From Aphelocoma coerulescens (taxonomy: Eukaryota > Chordata > Aves > Passeriformes > Corvidae): a DNA stretch of 64,000 nucleotides. Location: contig NC_091020.1 of assembly GCF_041296385.1 (NCBI RefSeq), positions 32,630,001 to 32,694,000 of the forward strand, read 5' to 3'. Made by a program: the position numbers and the translations under genes. This document shows positions 44,511 to 56,375 of the stretch, in pieces. The notes under the pieces were generated by a model, which did no database searches, was not told the DNA's origin, and saw only the letters and a program-made list of their open reading frames with translations. Each line of letters begins with the position of its first letter. The stretch's first letter is position 1.

Positions 44511-47500
44511 CCTTCCCCTTCAGTGATGTGTTTGAGTTGAGGTGGTTTATGTATCCTGTTCATTTTGCAAAGTGAATTAAATTACTTGGAGGTCTTTAGA
44601 GGTGTAAGGGACTAAATCAATATTTTTAATAATCCCTCTCATGGCAGTATTACCAAGGAAATGATCCAGAAAGGGTCACATAGTAGGAGAAATTGTGCAT
44701 CACTACCTCCTTTGATCCAAAACTCAGAACACCAGGCAAGCAGATGAGTGATACTTGTAGATTTTAATGTCCAGCTGTGATGATCTGGTCCAAACCCCTG
44801 GCACACAACATGCACAGGATTGGCTTAAAGTCCAGCTGGTGTAACTGAAGTAGAGGTGATCTTTCCAGTTCTGGTTTTAGTTGCCTAGTAGGAAGAAGGT
44901 TAGGTCATCAAATTTATGGAACTCACAAAATACGTGGCAAAGTAGTTTTTCCACTAGCTTTGTGTTGTGACTTTTTCAGTATAATTCTTTGAAAAATCAG
45001 TTCCAGGTGGTGAGTCGTAGCATTCTTCACATTGACCAAAATTTTATTAAGCTTGCAAACTCTAGAGAGCTGCTTCAAGGTAAACCAGTGAACCCTCCCT
45101 GTAGAGTGTAACCCTTGCCTGCCTTGTAGCTGCTGCCTGTCACAGGGGCCGAGCTGTCTCCTTGTTTTACTGAGCTCTTTTCCCAGTGTGGATCCTTCCA
45201 TCATCTTGTGTAGATTGTGGCTTCAGACTGGCTGGATTCTCCTGGGGTTTTGTTCAGATGGGCTCAGACAAGGCAGTTCTGCTCTATTTTTAGTCTCTAG
45301 GCACTAGTCTGATAAAGCTGTTGACTATAAAGATTGCAACAATGCAGCAGATCTTGCCTGAGAATGTTAATTTGGACTCCAGTGTCTCATCTGTATAAAA
45401 ATCACTTAAATTGGTGTAAATATTTTTCATTCTCAGCTTGAAACAGTTCCTTCAATCTCTTCTGCTACGGGCAGCAGGTATTGATTGTATCTTTATCTTT
45501 GTCTGGCTCTGTAATGATAAATCTGTATTGAATGTAATCTCTGTATGTGCTCAGTGCATTTCCTTAATGAGTAAATAAATTACATGCAATGGATGACATT
45601 GTCTCTTGATAAACACAACTGCTTCTTTTAATTGGGATTTCCAGCTGCATCTGGCGCTCTGTTTTCCTGCAGGAATCCTGTTGGGCTTTGTTGTTTTGTT
45701 GGTTTTTTTTTCATGTGGGATACATTTCTTAAATCTATTGGATAAAATAGTGAATGTTGATAGTGTTCTTGCTGCTGTATTTCCATGGTAAAATAAGAAG
45801 GTAAATCTCTTGACAAACACCATCTGTCATTCCTGACGGCAGCCAGGACCGGGATCTTCAGGCAGCTCCCACCGCCTCCGTCCGATCCTTTCTCCCAGCA
45901 CATCACGGGCCCTGCTTTGCTTTTTACAGCAAAAAAGGACATTTTTTCCTGCCTAATTATGACCCTGAAGTGTGCCTGCATGTGGGTATCTAGGAAGGAT
46001 AAACCACTTTTGTGGATTGGTGTTTTCAGAGCAGTTTCACGATGGTTCTTGGCATAAGCATTGACAGAAAGACAAGCACAGAGAAAATAAAAGAAAAAGA
46101 AACAAAATAGAAGGAATATTTTTTAAACACCATTAAAAATGCAAAAAATATTTTAAAGTTTTCATTGCCATGACTCTGCAGAGTTATTCCCAGTCACAGG
46201 GAAAAGAGAAGGTTGGTTGTTCTGAGGTGTAATTCCTGGGGCAGCTGCGGGCTCCTTCTCCCTTCCTTAATGTCACAGCAGAGAGGCTGATACCGAAATG
46301 CCTTCTGCTGCAACTCAGAATGACAGGACTTCTTTTTCATCTCTTATGTCAGCTGGATTTTTGTAGGCACTCAGTTGGGTAAGTGTAACTCTGCCCTCTC
46401 ACCTCCAGGGAAGGAGATTCATGATTTCTAAGTGAGAGAAACTTCCAGTTCTAACTAAAGCCCCAAATCACAATTTCCCTTATTCCTTTCTATCCTCTTG
46501 TTTTGGGCAGTACAAACAGCATTCTCTTATTTTCCTAGTCTTCTCAAGGGCAGCAAGGGGCTCTGGGACCTCCCAGGAAGGCACAGCTGAGCAGAGTGCC
46601 TTCAGCTCTCCATAAGAGTGAGAATTTACCATTTAATTTTGTCAGTGTTCATCCACACCCAACTTTTCCACAGTGAGTGCAAGATACCAAGTTATCCCTT
46701 GTTCTTGGTGAGGAATAAGCAATTCTTGTGGCCTTTAAAATCTAGATCAGAGAAGATCAGCTCAATACTGGTTGTGCAATTTGATGAAAGTTTGAAGTAC
46801 ATCTTGGCATCACAAACCACAGTTTATTTTTTAACCTTTTTTCCTCACGTGAAATTTTTGTCATGCATCTCTGTCCAGTAGGGATTAAACAAAAAACATG
46901 CTGGCAGCCAGTGTTACCATGTCTTTGTGTGCAAAGAAAGCCCAGCTGTGAGAGATTTCATTGTGAGCATCACTCCAAAGGGTCTCGACCTTTCTGGACC
47001 TGCAGATGTTTAGGACATAGCCTGGAGCTGTTGGCTGTGGCTGGTAACATGCCCTGGTGGAAGAGTTTTATGCTTCTGAAATCAGAATTCCTGACTACAG
47101 TTCCTGGAGCCCAAGGTTATCACCCTGCATACACATCCACTCCCTCTTATCACCCACAGCCAGCAGTGCACGGGGTGGTTTTAATTGGTAAATTTGTGAC
47201 ATGCTCAGATGTGGCATATTTACTCACACCAGAGTGGGGAAAATGATAACAGTGTTAATCCCTAAAGAGTGTAGCAAGAAATCTGCCGTGTTGGCGGTGT
47301 AGGTACAAGTAAACTTTCTTAGCATCTGAAGAAAAAAAACCCCACAACTGAAAAGCCAGTGTGGGATTGAGTTTGGAAAGAAGCAGCTCGTGGTGCTTGG
47401 CAGGGTGGCGTTATGGAAAGTAGGTCTTGTCAAAAACATCTCATTTGAGGTTACAGATTTCTGCTGATAGAGGCAAATACATGGATTTTGCAACACATTT

Positions 47501-47823
47501 CAGATAAAATTGCAGTCGTGATACACAGACTGAGAGTTCAAGAGCCAGGAGAGTGAAAGACTGCAAAAACAAGTTCTCAGTGGAAAATCTTCCAAGTGGT
47601 GTCTTGACACAGGCGAGCTCCCATCATCTCTCCAACAACCTCGGGATGGTGCCATAAGAAGTGTCACAGAGAGAAGGGGCTGTCAGAGCTCTGTCATGTC
47701 TGCATGGAGATTTTCCTGCATGTTGCCATAGGGACGGGTTTCCAAGGGAGACAGGTGATGCACTTTTCTGGAATAAAACTAAAGCAGAGGAATGAGAGTG
47801 GGAGGATGGGGCTGAGCATTTTA
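44511..47823. other. gene-poor stretch with one poly(A)-like signal
   Basis: Mostly unique AT-rich sequence. It includes a short exon-like segment (44980-45079) and an AATAAA at 45574, preceded by several TGTA words. No recognisable protein. Confidence 0.6.
45574..45579 (+). terminator. possible poly(A) signal of the Ly6-like gene
   Basis: AATAAA preceded within 65 nt by three TGTA motifs (CFIm-type) and followed by T-rich sequence. It is the first canonical signal seen after the Ly6 stop codon; the link to that gene is inference. Confidence 0.4.
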
Positions 47824-48060
47824 TCATAGAATCACAGGATGGTTTGGGCTGGAAGGGACCTTAAAAATCACCCCCTTCCACTCCTTGCCCTTCCACTATC
47901 CCAGGTTGCTCCAAGCCCTGTCCAACCTGGCCTTGGACACTGCCAGGGATGGAGCAGCCACAGCTTCTCTGGGGTACCCTGTGCCAGGGCCTCCCCACCC
48001 TCACCCTCACAGGGAGGAATTTCTTCCCAATTTCCCATCCAATCCTGCCCTCTTTTTTAG
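47824..48060 (-). mobile_element. CR1 LINE 3' fragment (antisense)
   Basis: It starts with the terminus ATCATAGAATCACAGGATGG, then TTTGGGCTGGAAGGGACCTT, AACCTGGCCTTGGACACTGC and CCTGTGCCAGGGCCTCCCCA. About 237 bp. Confidence 0.96.
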
Positions 48061-50906
48061 CCACCCAACCCTCCTTCCTTCCACACCTAGCACAAGTAAT
48101 CCATTAAGGATTAGCACTTTTCCTAAAATTCCTTACACCTTTTATAGCAACCTGACTTAGCCCCACAGGCAATATTTCTATCAGAATGACCCTTTTAGCT
48201 TCAAGCCCAAAAGACCTGCAAGTATGAGATAATGTTTGACAGGTGAAGGGGAATTTCTCTCTTGAAGTTATTTCTCTTCTCTGAGGACTTCCTGCCTTTC
48301 ATCCTCACCAAAATGGTTTTAATTTTTTCCTTTAAATGCTCACGGGGGGAAGGTATTTGAAACACTGGCAGAGACTCAGCCAAAAAAACAAGGCTGCTGT
48401 CCAAATCACTGATTGCTACTGCCTTCATTGGAGACATTCAAAGTCTTGTTTTAAGCAATGCCAGTCACCCTCAGTTTCTGATTTTCAGTGAAAAAAAATC
48501 AGTGTCTGCAGATCTGGAGCTCAGGGGAACTGGCTGGTGTCTCTTCAGCCAGGTCAGAGCTTGGTTTTCCCCAAAGGAACTTCTGATTCTTGGGTTTGCT
48601 CCTGTGCTCTCCCAGCCTTCAGAGAGCTTTTGCAACATATTCTTGAGATCCTGAGGATGTTCATCTCCTTTTAGCAACTTTTCTTTAACCCTTTTTACAA
48701 TTTTTGGAGGGATTTCCAATGAAAATACAATCTCCACAAGTGTGTGTATTAAATTCAAGTTCTCATCCGCATGTGTCACTGCAATGACATTCCTAATAGA
48801 AGGATAATCTCTGAATTAATTGCCTCTTCACACTCTGGTGATTACCAGCCCTTATCAGCACGGTATGTTTTGCTCTATTTTACTTTGTGCTGAGCATTTG
48901 AAGACTCAATGGCCAAAGCTCCTATGAGCCAGCTCCAGAGGAAATTTCCTGCCCCACTGGTGCCTGCCAGGGCCCCAGGCTCTGAGTGTAACACAGGATC
49001 CCTTCAAATCACAGCTGAGGCTGCAGAGCTGGGACTCAGGGCACACTTCTGAAGAAATCTGCTGTCACAGAGGGGAAATGAGCACCTTTGCAGTATCCAG
49101 TGGCCTCAGGGAGTTTTTGAGTCTCACTTCTGATGCGCTGCATCTGTGAGAGCCAGGCATGGATGGGGGAGAGCAGCAAGGGACAAGCCCTGCCTTCATC
49201 TCATTTAGTCCTTCCAAGGGTTAAGGTTCACTTTTTGGAGCTGTCTTTTTGGACATCTCTTTTGCACTGTACCATTAACAGTGCTCATGAGTACTTGGCA
49301 GTCTCCATCACTTGTTTCCACATCCTCCCAGCCAACTGTGACTCCTTATATTGGATAAACACGTCTGGTTTTGTTAAATATTCTGTTTCAGTGATTAGGA
49401 CTCTGGAAAGAGCAAATCAGTTACTGAGATGAAGCAAATCTATGAGTGGGGAAGTGAACTGAGCCAGGAAAAAATGTTCATGGGGAAATCATCCGAGCAG
49501 GGCTGTGCCTGGGGGGCATTGGCAGAGGTTTATCAGCATTCCTGTAATCAGGGATTTGAGGAGGAAGGATCTGCCAGGATGCTTTGCACTGGTGATGTTT
49601 GTGCAGTAGCTGAAAAGGAGATGCCCCTGGATTGGTTTTGTTCACTCATCCCAAGGCTCACGACAGGAGGGCCTTCCCCTAAAGTCTCTTCCCAACACCT
49701 TCCAACCCATTTTTTCTAGATTTAGTCGACTTTCCTCCTGAGTCCCAGCATATGTATGTCTGGCGCTCTTTAAGTGAGGAGGGGTTTGCAGAGTTTCATC
49801 AGCTGCTGGTGATTTCAGCTGTGATATATGAGGGATTGTGCAAGCCAGGAGGATTTTCAGAGCTGGCCTCGATGGGACTCTTCTGAGGATGATGACAAGC
49901 AGGGAAAAAAAAACCCACTTTGATTTGACACCTCCTGTTAACATCAGAGAGAAGCAGTCCCTGGAAAACCCATCTCCTCAAAAGTCAGGATCCCTTGTGG
50001 AAACTGAGAACAATACTTTGCTCATGAACGATCAGCAGTCAAGTGATCTCATCTGACCTTTGCTTTAATAGGGCTTATCCAAAGCTTTTTATGCTTATCC
50101 AAACCTCGGCTCCAGCCTGCACTGTGAACCCAGGCTATTCAGGGCAAATCCTGGTGACATCTCCTTCAGCTGGCTCTCCTCAGGAGGATGAAGAGGGGAT
50201 TACTGCCCATGGATGGGTGTCCTGAGCCAGCAAATAAAACACTCCTGCCCATCTTGGAGCCAATTTCTAAGTCGTGGTGTGCTCGAGGATCTGTCTGTGC
50301 CCAGTCTCAGAGACCAGTTCTCCAGGAGACAGATGGCCTGTGGGCTGCTCAGGTCCCAAGAAATACAGTCAGTCACAGGCTTAAAATAGTCCTTTTTAAT
50401 TTTTTTTTTTTCCTATCTTAAACACATTTGCTCTGGATTTTCCCAGCACCGACAGAAGTATTTTCATTCCTGTTATTTCCATACCTGGGACACTGAGGTC
50501 AAGGTGGCCACGAGCCCCAGACACGCAGAGGAGTTGGGATTGGAGCCAGTGGCTGGAAGTGGGACAATGTTTGGTGGTGTTGGTGGAACTGGAAGGTTGC
50601 CCTGGCTGGAGGGAGGTGCCTGCAGACAGACACTGACCCTCAGGTGTCCCAGCCTGTCCCAGCTCCAGGTCCCCTCCCAGAGCTGCCCGTCTGGATGTCA
50701 GCTTTGTCCCCCTTCCCTGCTGGTTGCTGCTGGGAATTTGGATGCATTTTAAATCAGATTAGACTCCCCTAGTTCTGCATGAAAAGCCTGAAGAGGCTGC
50801 AGTGCCAAGTCAGGGCTCGTTGAAGGAGTTTTCATGGAGCATCAGTGCTCTTGTTCTTTATTGTTTCTGCAGTAAAATCACCTGCATTTCTTTGCTGCAT
50901 AATTCC
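48061..50906. other. gene-poor stretch with a weak minus-strand ORF
   Basis: No repeat was recognised. A 103-codon minus-strand frame (48471-48779) sits next to an acceptor-like CATTGCAG but lacks a supported gene structure. A T run lies near 50400-50411. Confidence 0.55.
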
Positions 50907-51205
50907 ACTGTCCCAGGGTGTTCCAGGCCCCATCCAACCTGGCCTGGGACACTGCCAGGGATCCAGGGGCAGCCACAGCTTCTCTGGGCACCCTGTGCCA
51001 GGGCCTCCCCACCCTCACAGGGAACAATTCCTTCCCAAAATCCCATCTGTCCCTGCCCTCTGGCAGTGGGAAGCCATTCCCCCTTGTCCTGTCACTCCAT
51101 CCCTTGTCCCAAGTCCCTCTCCAGCTCTCCTGGAGCCCCTTCAGGTACTGGAAAGGGCTCTAAGTTCTCCCTGGAGTCTTCTCTTCTCCAGGTGAGCATC
51201 CCCAG
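50907..51205 (-). mobile_element. CR1 LINE 3' fragment (antisense), terminus missing
   Basis: ATCCAACCTGGCCTGGGACA, GGGCACCCTGTGCCAGGGCC, CCCACCCTCACAGGGAACAA and GTCCAAGTCCCTCTCC-type sequence. About 300 bp. The usual ATTCTATG end is absent and the copy closely resembles that at 54525. Confidence 0.94.
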
Positions 51206-52550
51206 GAAGGAGAGGGTGATCCAGAATCTGCAGCTCTTACAGACCACGGTCAGGGCTTCCAGACAGGAGAGAATGGAAACAGCTTTCAGCCACGCTGGCT
51301 CTGGTGAATTCATGGAGCTCTCAGGAAGAGCTGTTTGTTTTGTAGCATATTTTTACTGCAAAATATAATTCAAACACGCCCACTTGAACTAGAGTGGCAT
51401 CTCTCAGCAGACTCAAACCAGCCACAGTGAGCTGGGGGTAACCATCTTGATTAGCTGAGGCTCCTGGGAACGTGCTGTGCAATCTCTCAGCTTTTTAATT
51501 GCTTTCAAGACCAGCAGCATGTACAGAGTGAGGTGTTAACCCTTGAAAAGTCAGATGGTCTCACTGGTGGCCAGGGAACAGCACACACACGCCCAAAGCT
51601 GCCACAGAGGGACGTTTATGGCAGCAATGACCAGTTTTCACTTGCCCTCCACCATGCTGGGGCTGGCAGGCAGCAGGAGCTGTGCAGGCCATTCATTTGC
51701 TGCTCAGCATCCCTGAAATGCCTTTGGCTGGACCAGCTCCTAGCAATGCCTGCAATTCTGCATCCAAGCTGTTCTCTCAAGACGGCTGGAGCAGATAATT
51801 CTATATACACTGTGATAAAGCCCAGCTCTGCTGTGTGGTTTGAGCCATCCCAGGAACAAGAGCAGTGTACAGTACTACAGTGTACAGGAAAGGAAACCTC
51901 TGCCATAGTGTCTGCTCCTCTCATCATCTCTTCCCTGAATTGTAGACGTGAAATATCTTGTTTCTGAGAGCTGGGGAGCTTCTGAATTTAAAAAATGCTT
52001 GAATTAAAAAAAAAAAAATTGTGATTACAACTTAAAATTGATAGTAAGTTGGAGGAGTAGAAGAAGAATCTGCATTTTGTCAGAGTAATTTGATTTAAAG
52101 TAATTATGTCAAGCACAAGGCAGGGGATGAGCTGATCTACAGTGTGCAGGTATCAGTGGAAACTGCTCCTGTGCACTCTGAGTCCAGTGAGCAGATTCAG
52201 ATAAAGCTTTGGACTTTCAGCTTATCTTAATGCCTGAATTAGTTTCAGAACGAGCCTATTTTTGTGTAGCTTATCATGAGAGCATCTGCAGAAGTCCTTG
52301 CTGGGCTGAAGAACAGTGGAGTCATCGAGGAAGGAGCCTGCCACAGGAGTGGGGGTTGCTTTTCAACATAACCACAGAAATCCAAGTGAGTGTGATCAGT
52401 ATTTATCTGATATTTGAGCTGTCACAGCTCCTCCAGCTGAATACAGGAGGCTGTAAATTTGGTCCCCATCACACACATGGCCCTCTGTAGGCATTGCTGT
52501 CCCCAAAGTCAGCCTCTGTGCTGCTCATTACTCACAGCAGTGCCCTCGAC
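51206..52550. other. unique sequence with one exon-like segment
   Basis: No repeat seen except an A run near 52006-52018. A 165-nt open segment with splice-like ends at 52221-52385 is discussed under findings but not called as a gene. Confidence 0.55.
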
Positions 52551-52852
52551 TTTCCTTTCCTTTCCTTTCCTTTCCTTTCCTTTCCTTTCCTTTCCTTTCC
52601 TTTCCTTTCCTTTCCTTTCCTTTCCTTTCCTTTCCTTTCCTTTCCTTTCCTTTCCTTTCCTTTCCTTTCCTTTCCTTTCCTTTCCTTTCCTTTCCTTTCC
52701 TTTCCTTTCCTTTCCTTTCCTTTCCTTTCCTTTCCTTTCCTTTCCTTTCCTTTCCTTTCCTTTCCTTTCCTTTCCTTTCCTTTCCTTTCCTTTCCTTTCC
52801 TTTCCTTTCCCTTCCTTTCCTTTCCCTTCCTTTCCTTTCCCTTCCTTTCCTT
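52551..52852. repeat. (TTTCC)n pentanucleotide satellite
   Basis: 52 perfect TTTCC units (52551-52810), followed by a degenerate tail with a 15-bp period (TTTCCTTTCCCTTCC). It is a pure pyrimidine strand over about 300 bp. Reading frames through it (for example poly-SFPFL) are artefacts. Copy number in the assembly may be unreliable. Confidence 0.99.
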
Positions 52853-54524
52853 CCCCTCTCAGCAGGAAAGCCCCACCCACAGCATCTCCAGAGTGAATTA
52901 TTGTCTCTATTATCTTGCTGCAGCACATGAAAGCAAATATTGGCCACAGGCATGAAAAAAGTCCTCTTGGTTGGCTATTTAAACTAAAAGCAATGCAGAA
53001 ATAGTTAAAATTTTAGTGTTTTTCTTGAATTATCAGAGTACAAAATCCTCTTGGCAAGCAGCAGCCAGATAAACTCTTACACACAGGAATATACACCTGT
53101 GTTTGTATACAATTTGTTCATCCTTCTTGTCTGAAAAACTCGTTTTTGCACATCCAAAGTAATGACAGCAATGACAGTGATTGACAGCAGTGTTGAAAAT
53201 TAAGATTCAAAGCCACTACAGTTTCATCTGCAGCCCCCTTCTGTTAATATTTGAGTGTCTTTAAATTGCATTTAATTTGTGCAATTCGTGATTTGTTGCT
53301 TTGATGGAGTAAGATACCAAACAGCACTAGAGAACTGATGGGTTAGGATGATCAGAGTCACTTCTTTTTGGCTCAGTAAGTTACTTCACAGCTGCCTGAT
53401 GTTCTCCAAACTGGCACCACCCAACAGGCTGCAGGCCCAGAGGGCATTACCTTTTCTTGCTGATGAAAAGGAGATTGAGGAAATAAGTACTGACGAGACC
53501 AAACCCAAATGATTTCTTAGAAACAAGGTTATACAAAAATTAAAGACCATTTCCTCTGAGGATTTGGAATCCATTCAGACCTCGCTCCCAGCTCAGACCT
53601 CCTGTTTTCCCAGGGATTGTGGTGGGCATTAGCAGCTGTCCTGTTCTGGAGCACTGCAGCTCCTCCCTCTCCCCAGCTCCTCTCTTGGTACCCCTGGTCA
53701 CTCTGGTCTCTTCAGAATCACTAAAACATCCTTTTTACCCCTCCATATACTAAAATAATCACTTATTCATGTTCCTGTCACCCCAACTCAACTTCAAATT
53801 CCTTCTGAAACCTCCTTTTTCCTTGGGAGTTTTTTCTTCCTTCCAATTGGCAACAGCTCTTGGGCACTTCTCAACTGTTCCCCAGCTGCTGCCTGTGCTT
53901 GGCCGGGCATCTGGCTCCCACGCAGGGCACTGAGATTCCCAGGCTGTTCTTACAATAATAGGAAACTTAACACCCATTCTGAGGACTGTTAATGTGAAAA
54001 GATCTTTTGAGCTTTCCTCAAAGAAAATGCCAGAGAATGTTCTATTGGCAAACAGCTGTTAGCGACCAGAGTCCTCACCCCACTCCAGTTTAACTGTTCA
54101 AACGGCCTTTTAGGCTCACTTCTTTTGATTTTTCATACAAAATTGAGGTATTTCTTCCTGCACACTTTAAAAATATTATTTTCTTTTTTATCACAAGTGT
54201 CACGAAACCTGGAGTTTGCCAAGGTGCATCTGTAGCTGCTGGCCAGAGATAGAGACAGCTCTGAGGCCTGGGGACATTCCCTGGGGACAGGGAGTCTCAA
54301 AGTGACTAAACTGGGGGCTGGTTCAGGAACTTCCAAACTGCTGATGGACACCTCAGGACTTCTGGGAAAAACATCTGCATGCACTGAGTTGTAGAAAGCA
54401 TCACTGTACATGGCTTTGTGTTGTGTTAGTTGATAAAAATTGGGCTTGAAATCAGTGGACTCTGGCACCTACACAAAATGGAGATGCTGATGAATTTGCC
54501 CATTGATTTAGGTCAATTTATCAG
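52853..54524. other. unique sequence, no gene seen
   Basis: AT-rich on the left and GC-richer after 53600. No repeat or convincing exon recognised. Confidence 0.6.
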
Positions 54525-54815
54525 ATCATAGAATCATAGAGTGCTTTGGGCTGGAAGGGACCTAAGACTCATCTTGCTCCCAGGGACACCTTCCACTGTC
54601 CCAGGGTGCTCCCAGCCCCGTCCAACCTGGCCTTGGACACTGCCAGGGATCCAGGGGCAGCCACAGCTGCTCTGGGCACCCTGTGCCAGGGCCTCCCCAC
54701 CCTCACAGGGAACAATTCCTTCCCAAAATCCCATCTGTCCCTGCCCTCTGTCAGTTTAAAGCCATTTGTCTGTCATTCCATGCCCTTGCAAAAACTCCTC
54801 CAGCTCTCTTGTAGA
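54525..54815 (-). mobile_element. CR1 LINE 3' fragment (antisense)
   Basis: Terminus TCATAGAATCATAGAGTGCT, then TTGGGCTGGAAGGGACCTAA, CCTTGGACACTGCCAGGGAT, CCAGGGGCAGCCACAGCTGC and CCCTCACAGGGAACAATTCC. About 290 bp. Confidence 0.96.
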
Positions 54816-54993
54816 ATTTTTCAGACAGTTCATTTACCCTCTGCGGGGTTTTAGAGGCATGAATGACGTGATGAACCCGGCCTGACACCAGGATCCTGTT
54901 TGCTAAGCTCCCACTGGCCGTGGACAACACTCTGAGACCCGGGTGATGCTCCCGGCGCTGCTCCATCCTCAGAGTCCCAGATGATGCTCCCAG
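54816..54993. other. short unique spacer
   Basis: Lies between a CR1 and a minisatellite. Nothing recognised. Confidence 0.7.
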
Positions 54994-55460
54994 CCCCTGT
55001 CCCTGCTCCATCCCTGTCCCTGCTCCATCCTTGTCCCTGCTCCACCCCTGTCCCTGCTCCATCCCTGTCCCTGCTCCATCCTTGTCCCTGCTCCATCCTT
55101 GTCCCTGCTCCACCCCTGTCCCTGCTCCACCCCGACCCTGCTCCACCCCTGTCCCTGCTCCATCCCTGTCCCTGCTCCACCCCTGTCCCTGCTCCATCCC
55201 TGTCCCTGCTCCACCCCTGTCCCTGCTCCACCCCGACCCTGCTCCATCCCTGTCCCTGCTCCACCCCTGTCCCTGCTCCACCCCGACCCTGCTCCATCCC
55301 TGTCCCTGCTCCACCCCTGTCCCTGCTCCATCCCTGTCCCTGCTCCACCCCGACCCTGCTCCACCCCTGTCCCTGCTCCATCCCTGTCCCTGCTCCACCC
55401 CTGTCCCTGCTCCATCCCTGTCCCTGCTCCATCCCTGTCCCTGCTCCCCCCCGTCCCTGC
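54994..55460. repeat. 17-bp minisatellite, about 27 units
   Basis: The unit is CTGCTCCATCCCTGTCC, with variants CTGCTCCACCCCTGTCC, CTGCTCCATCCTTGTCC and a 16-bp CTGCTCCACCCCGACC. The minus strand carries GGGACAGGG twice per two units, a G-quadruplex-prone pattern. Because 17 is not a multiple of 3 and the unit lacks stops in all six frames, long spurious reading frames cross it on both strands. Confidence 0.98.
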
Positions 55461-56078
55461 TGCCGCCCGTCCCGCACTGCTGCCGCCCGCCAGCAGATGG
55501 TACCCGGCATTTACGAACAGCTCCGCTCTGTGTTTAACCAGCGAACAGAGCCCATTTCACGGGCGGCTCCATCCCACCCTATTCCTCAGCTCTCCCGACC
55601 CGGGAATCCCCCGATGCTCAGAGCCCTGCGTGCTCCCTGCCCAGGCGGGACAGGATGGCAGGTCACCCTTCTCTAGGTGTGACATGATTTTACCGTCCTC
55701 CAAAAAGCGCTTCCAGCTGCATCCATCAGCACTGGCCGCTCCTGTGAGTCCTGCAACAGCGAGCTGGAGCTGAGGGTCCCTCGCAGCCATCGCCAGCCCG
55801 ACAGGAGCCGGGCACATGAAGAAGTCTCCAGTTCAAATCTGGGCCGAATTCGGGAGATAGATCCCCGTGTACCGTGCATTTCTATACACACACACACACA
55901 GAGTCCTAAAATACATTTGTAGGTGTTCGCCCTTTTTAGGAGGATGGTCATAACCTTATCAATGACAGTAACGTCACAAATCGAACGATTTCGTGTCCTT
56001 GGGTCACCAAGCACCCTCATAAAAGTTAAATCAAAAGATCTGTTTCCCAAACCATGTGCCTGCAGGTTTGCTTTTATT
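55461..56078. other. GC-rich then mixed unique sequence
   Basis: Left part GC-rich (CTGCCGCCCGTCCC) beside the minisatellite. A CA run lies at 55889-55902. No gene recognised. Confidence 0.6.
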
Positions 56079-56375
56079 CGTAGAATCACAGAATGGTTTG
56101 GTTTGGAAGGGATCTTAAAGAACATCTCATTCCACCGCCCTGCCATGGGCAGGGACACCTTCCACTGTCCTGAGCTGCTCCAAGCCCCATCCAACCTGGC
56201 CTTGGACACTTCCAGGGATCCAGGGGCAGCCACAGCTTCTCTGTGCCAGGGCCTCAGCACCCCCACAAGGAAGAATTTCTTCCAATGTCCCATCTAAACC
56301 TCCTCTCTTTGAGTTTAAAACTATTCCCCCGTGTCCTGTCACTCTCCACACAGGTAAAAAGCTGCTCCCTTGCCA
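56079..56375 (-). mobile_element. CR1 LINE 3' fragment (antisense)
   Basis: TCGTAGAATCACAGAATGGT, TTGGTTTGGAAGGGATCTTA, GCCATGGGCAGGGACACCTT, CCTTGGACACTTCCAGGGAT and CCCCGTGTCCTGTCACTCTC. About 297 bp. Confidence 0.96.

Noticed and set aside
52459..52955. Poly-(SFPFL) and poly-(KGKER) proteins of about 140-150 codons
   Set aside because: Direct translation of the TTTCC array in several frames; not genes.
54751..55773. Repetitive frames up to 231 codons on both strands
   Set aside because: Translation of the 17-bp minisatellite, whose unit lacks stops in all frames.
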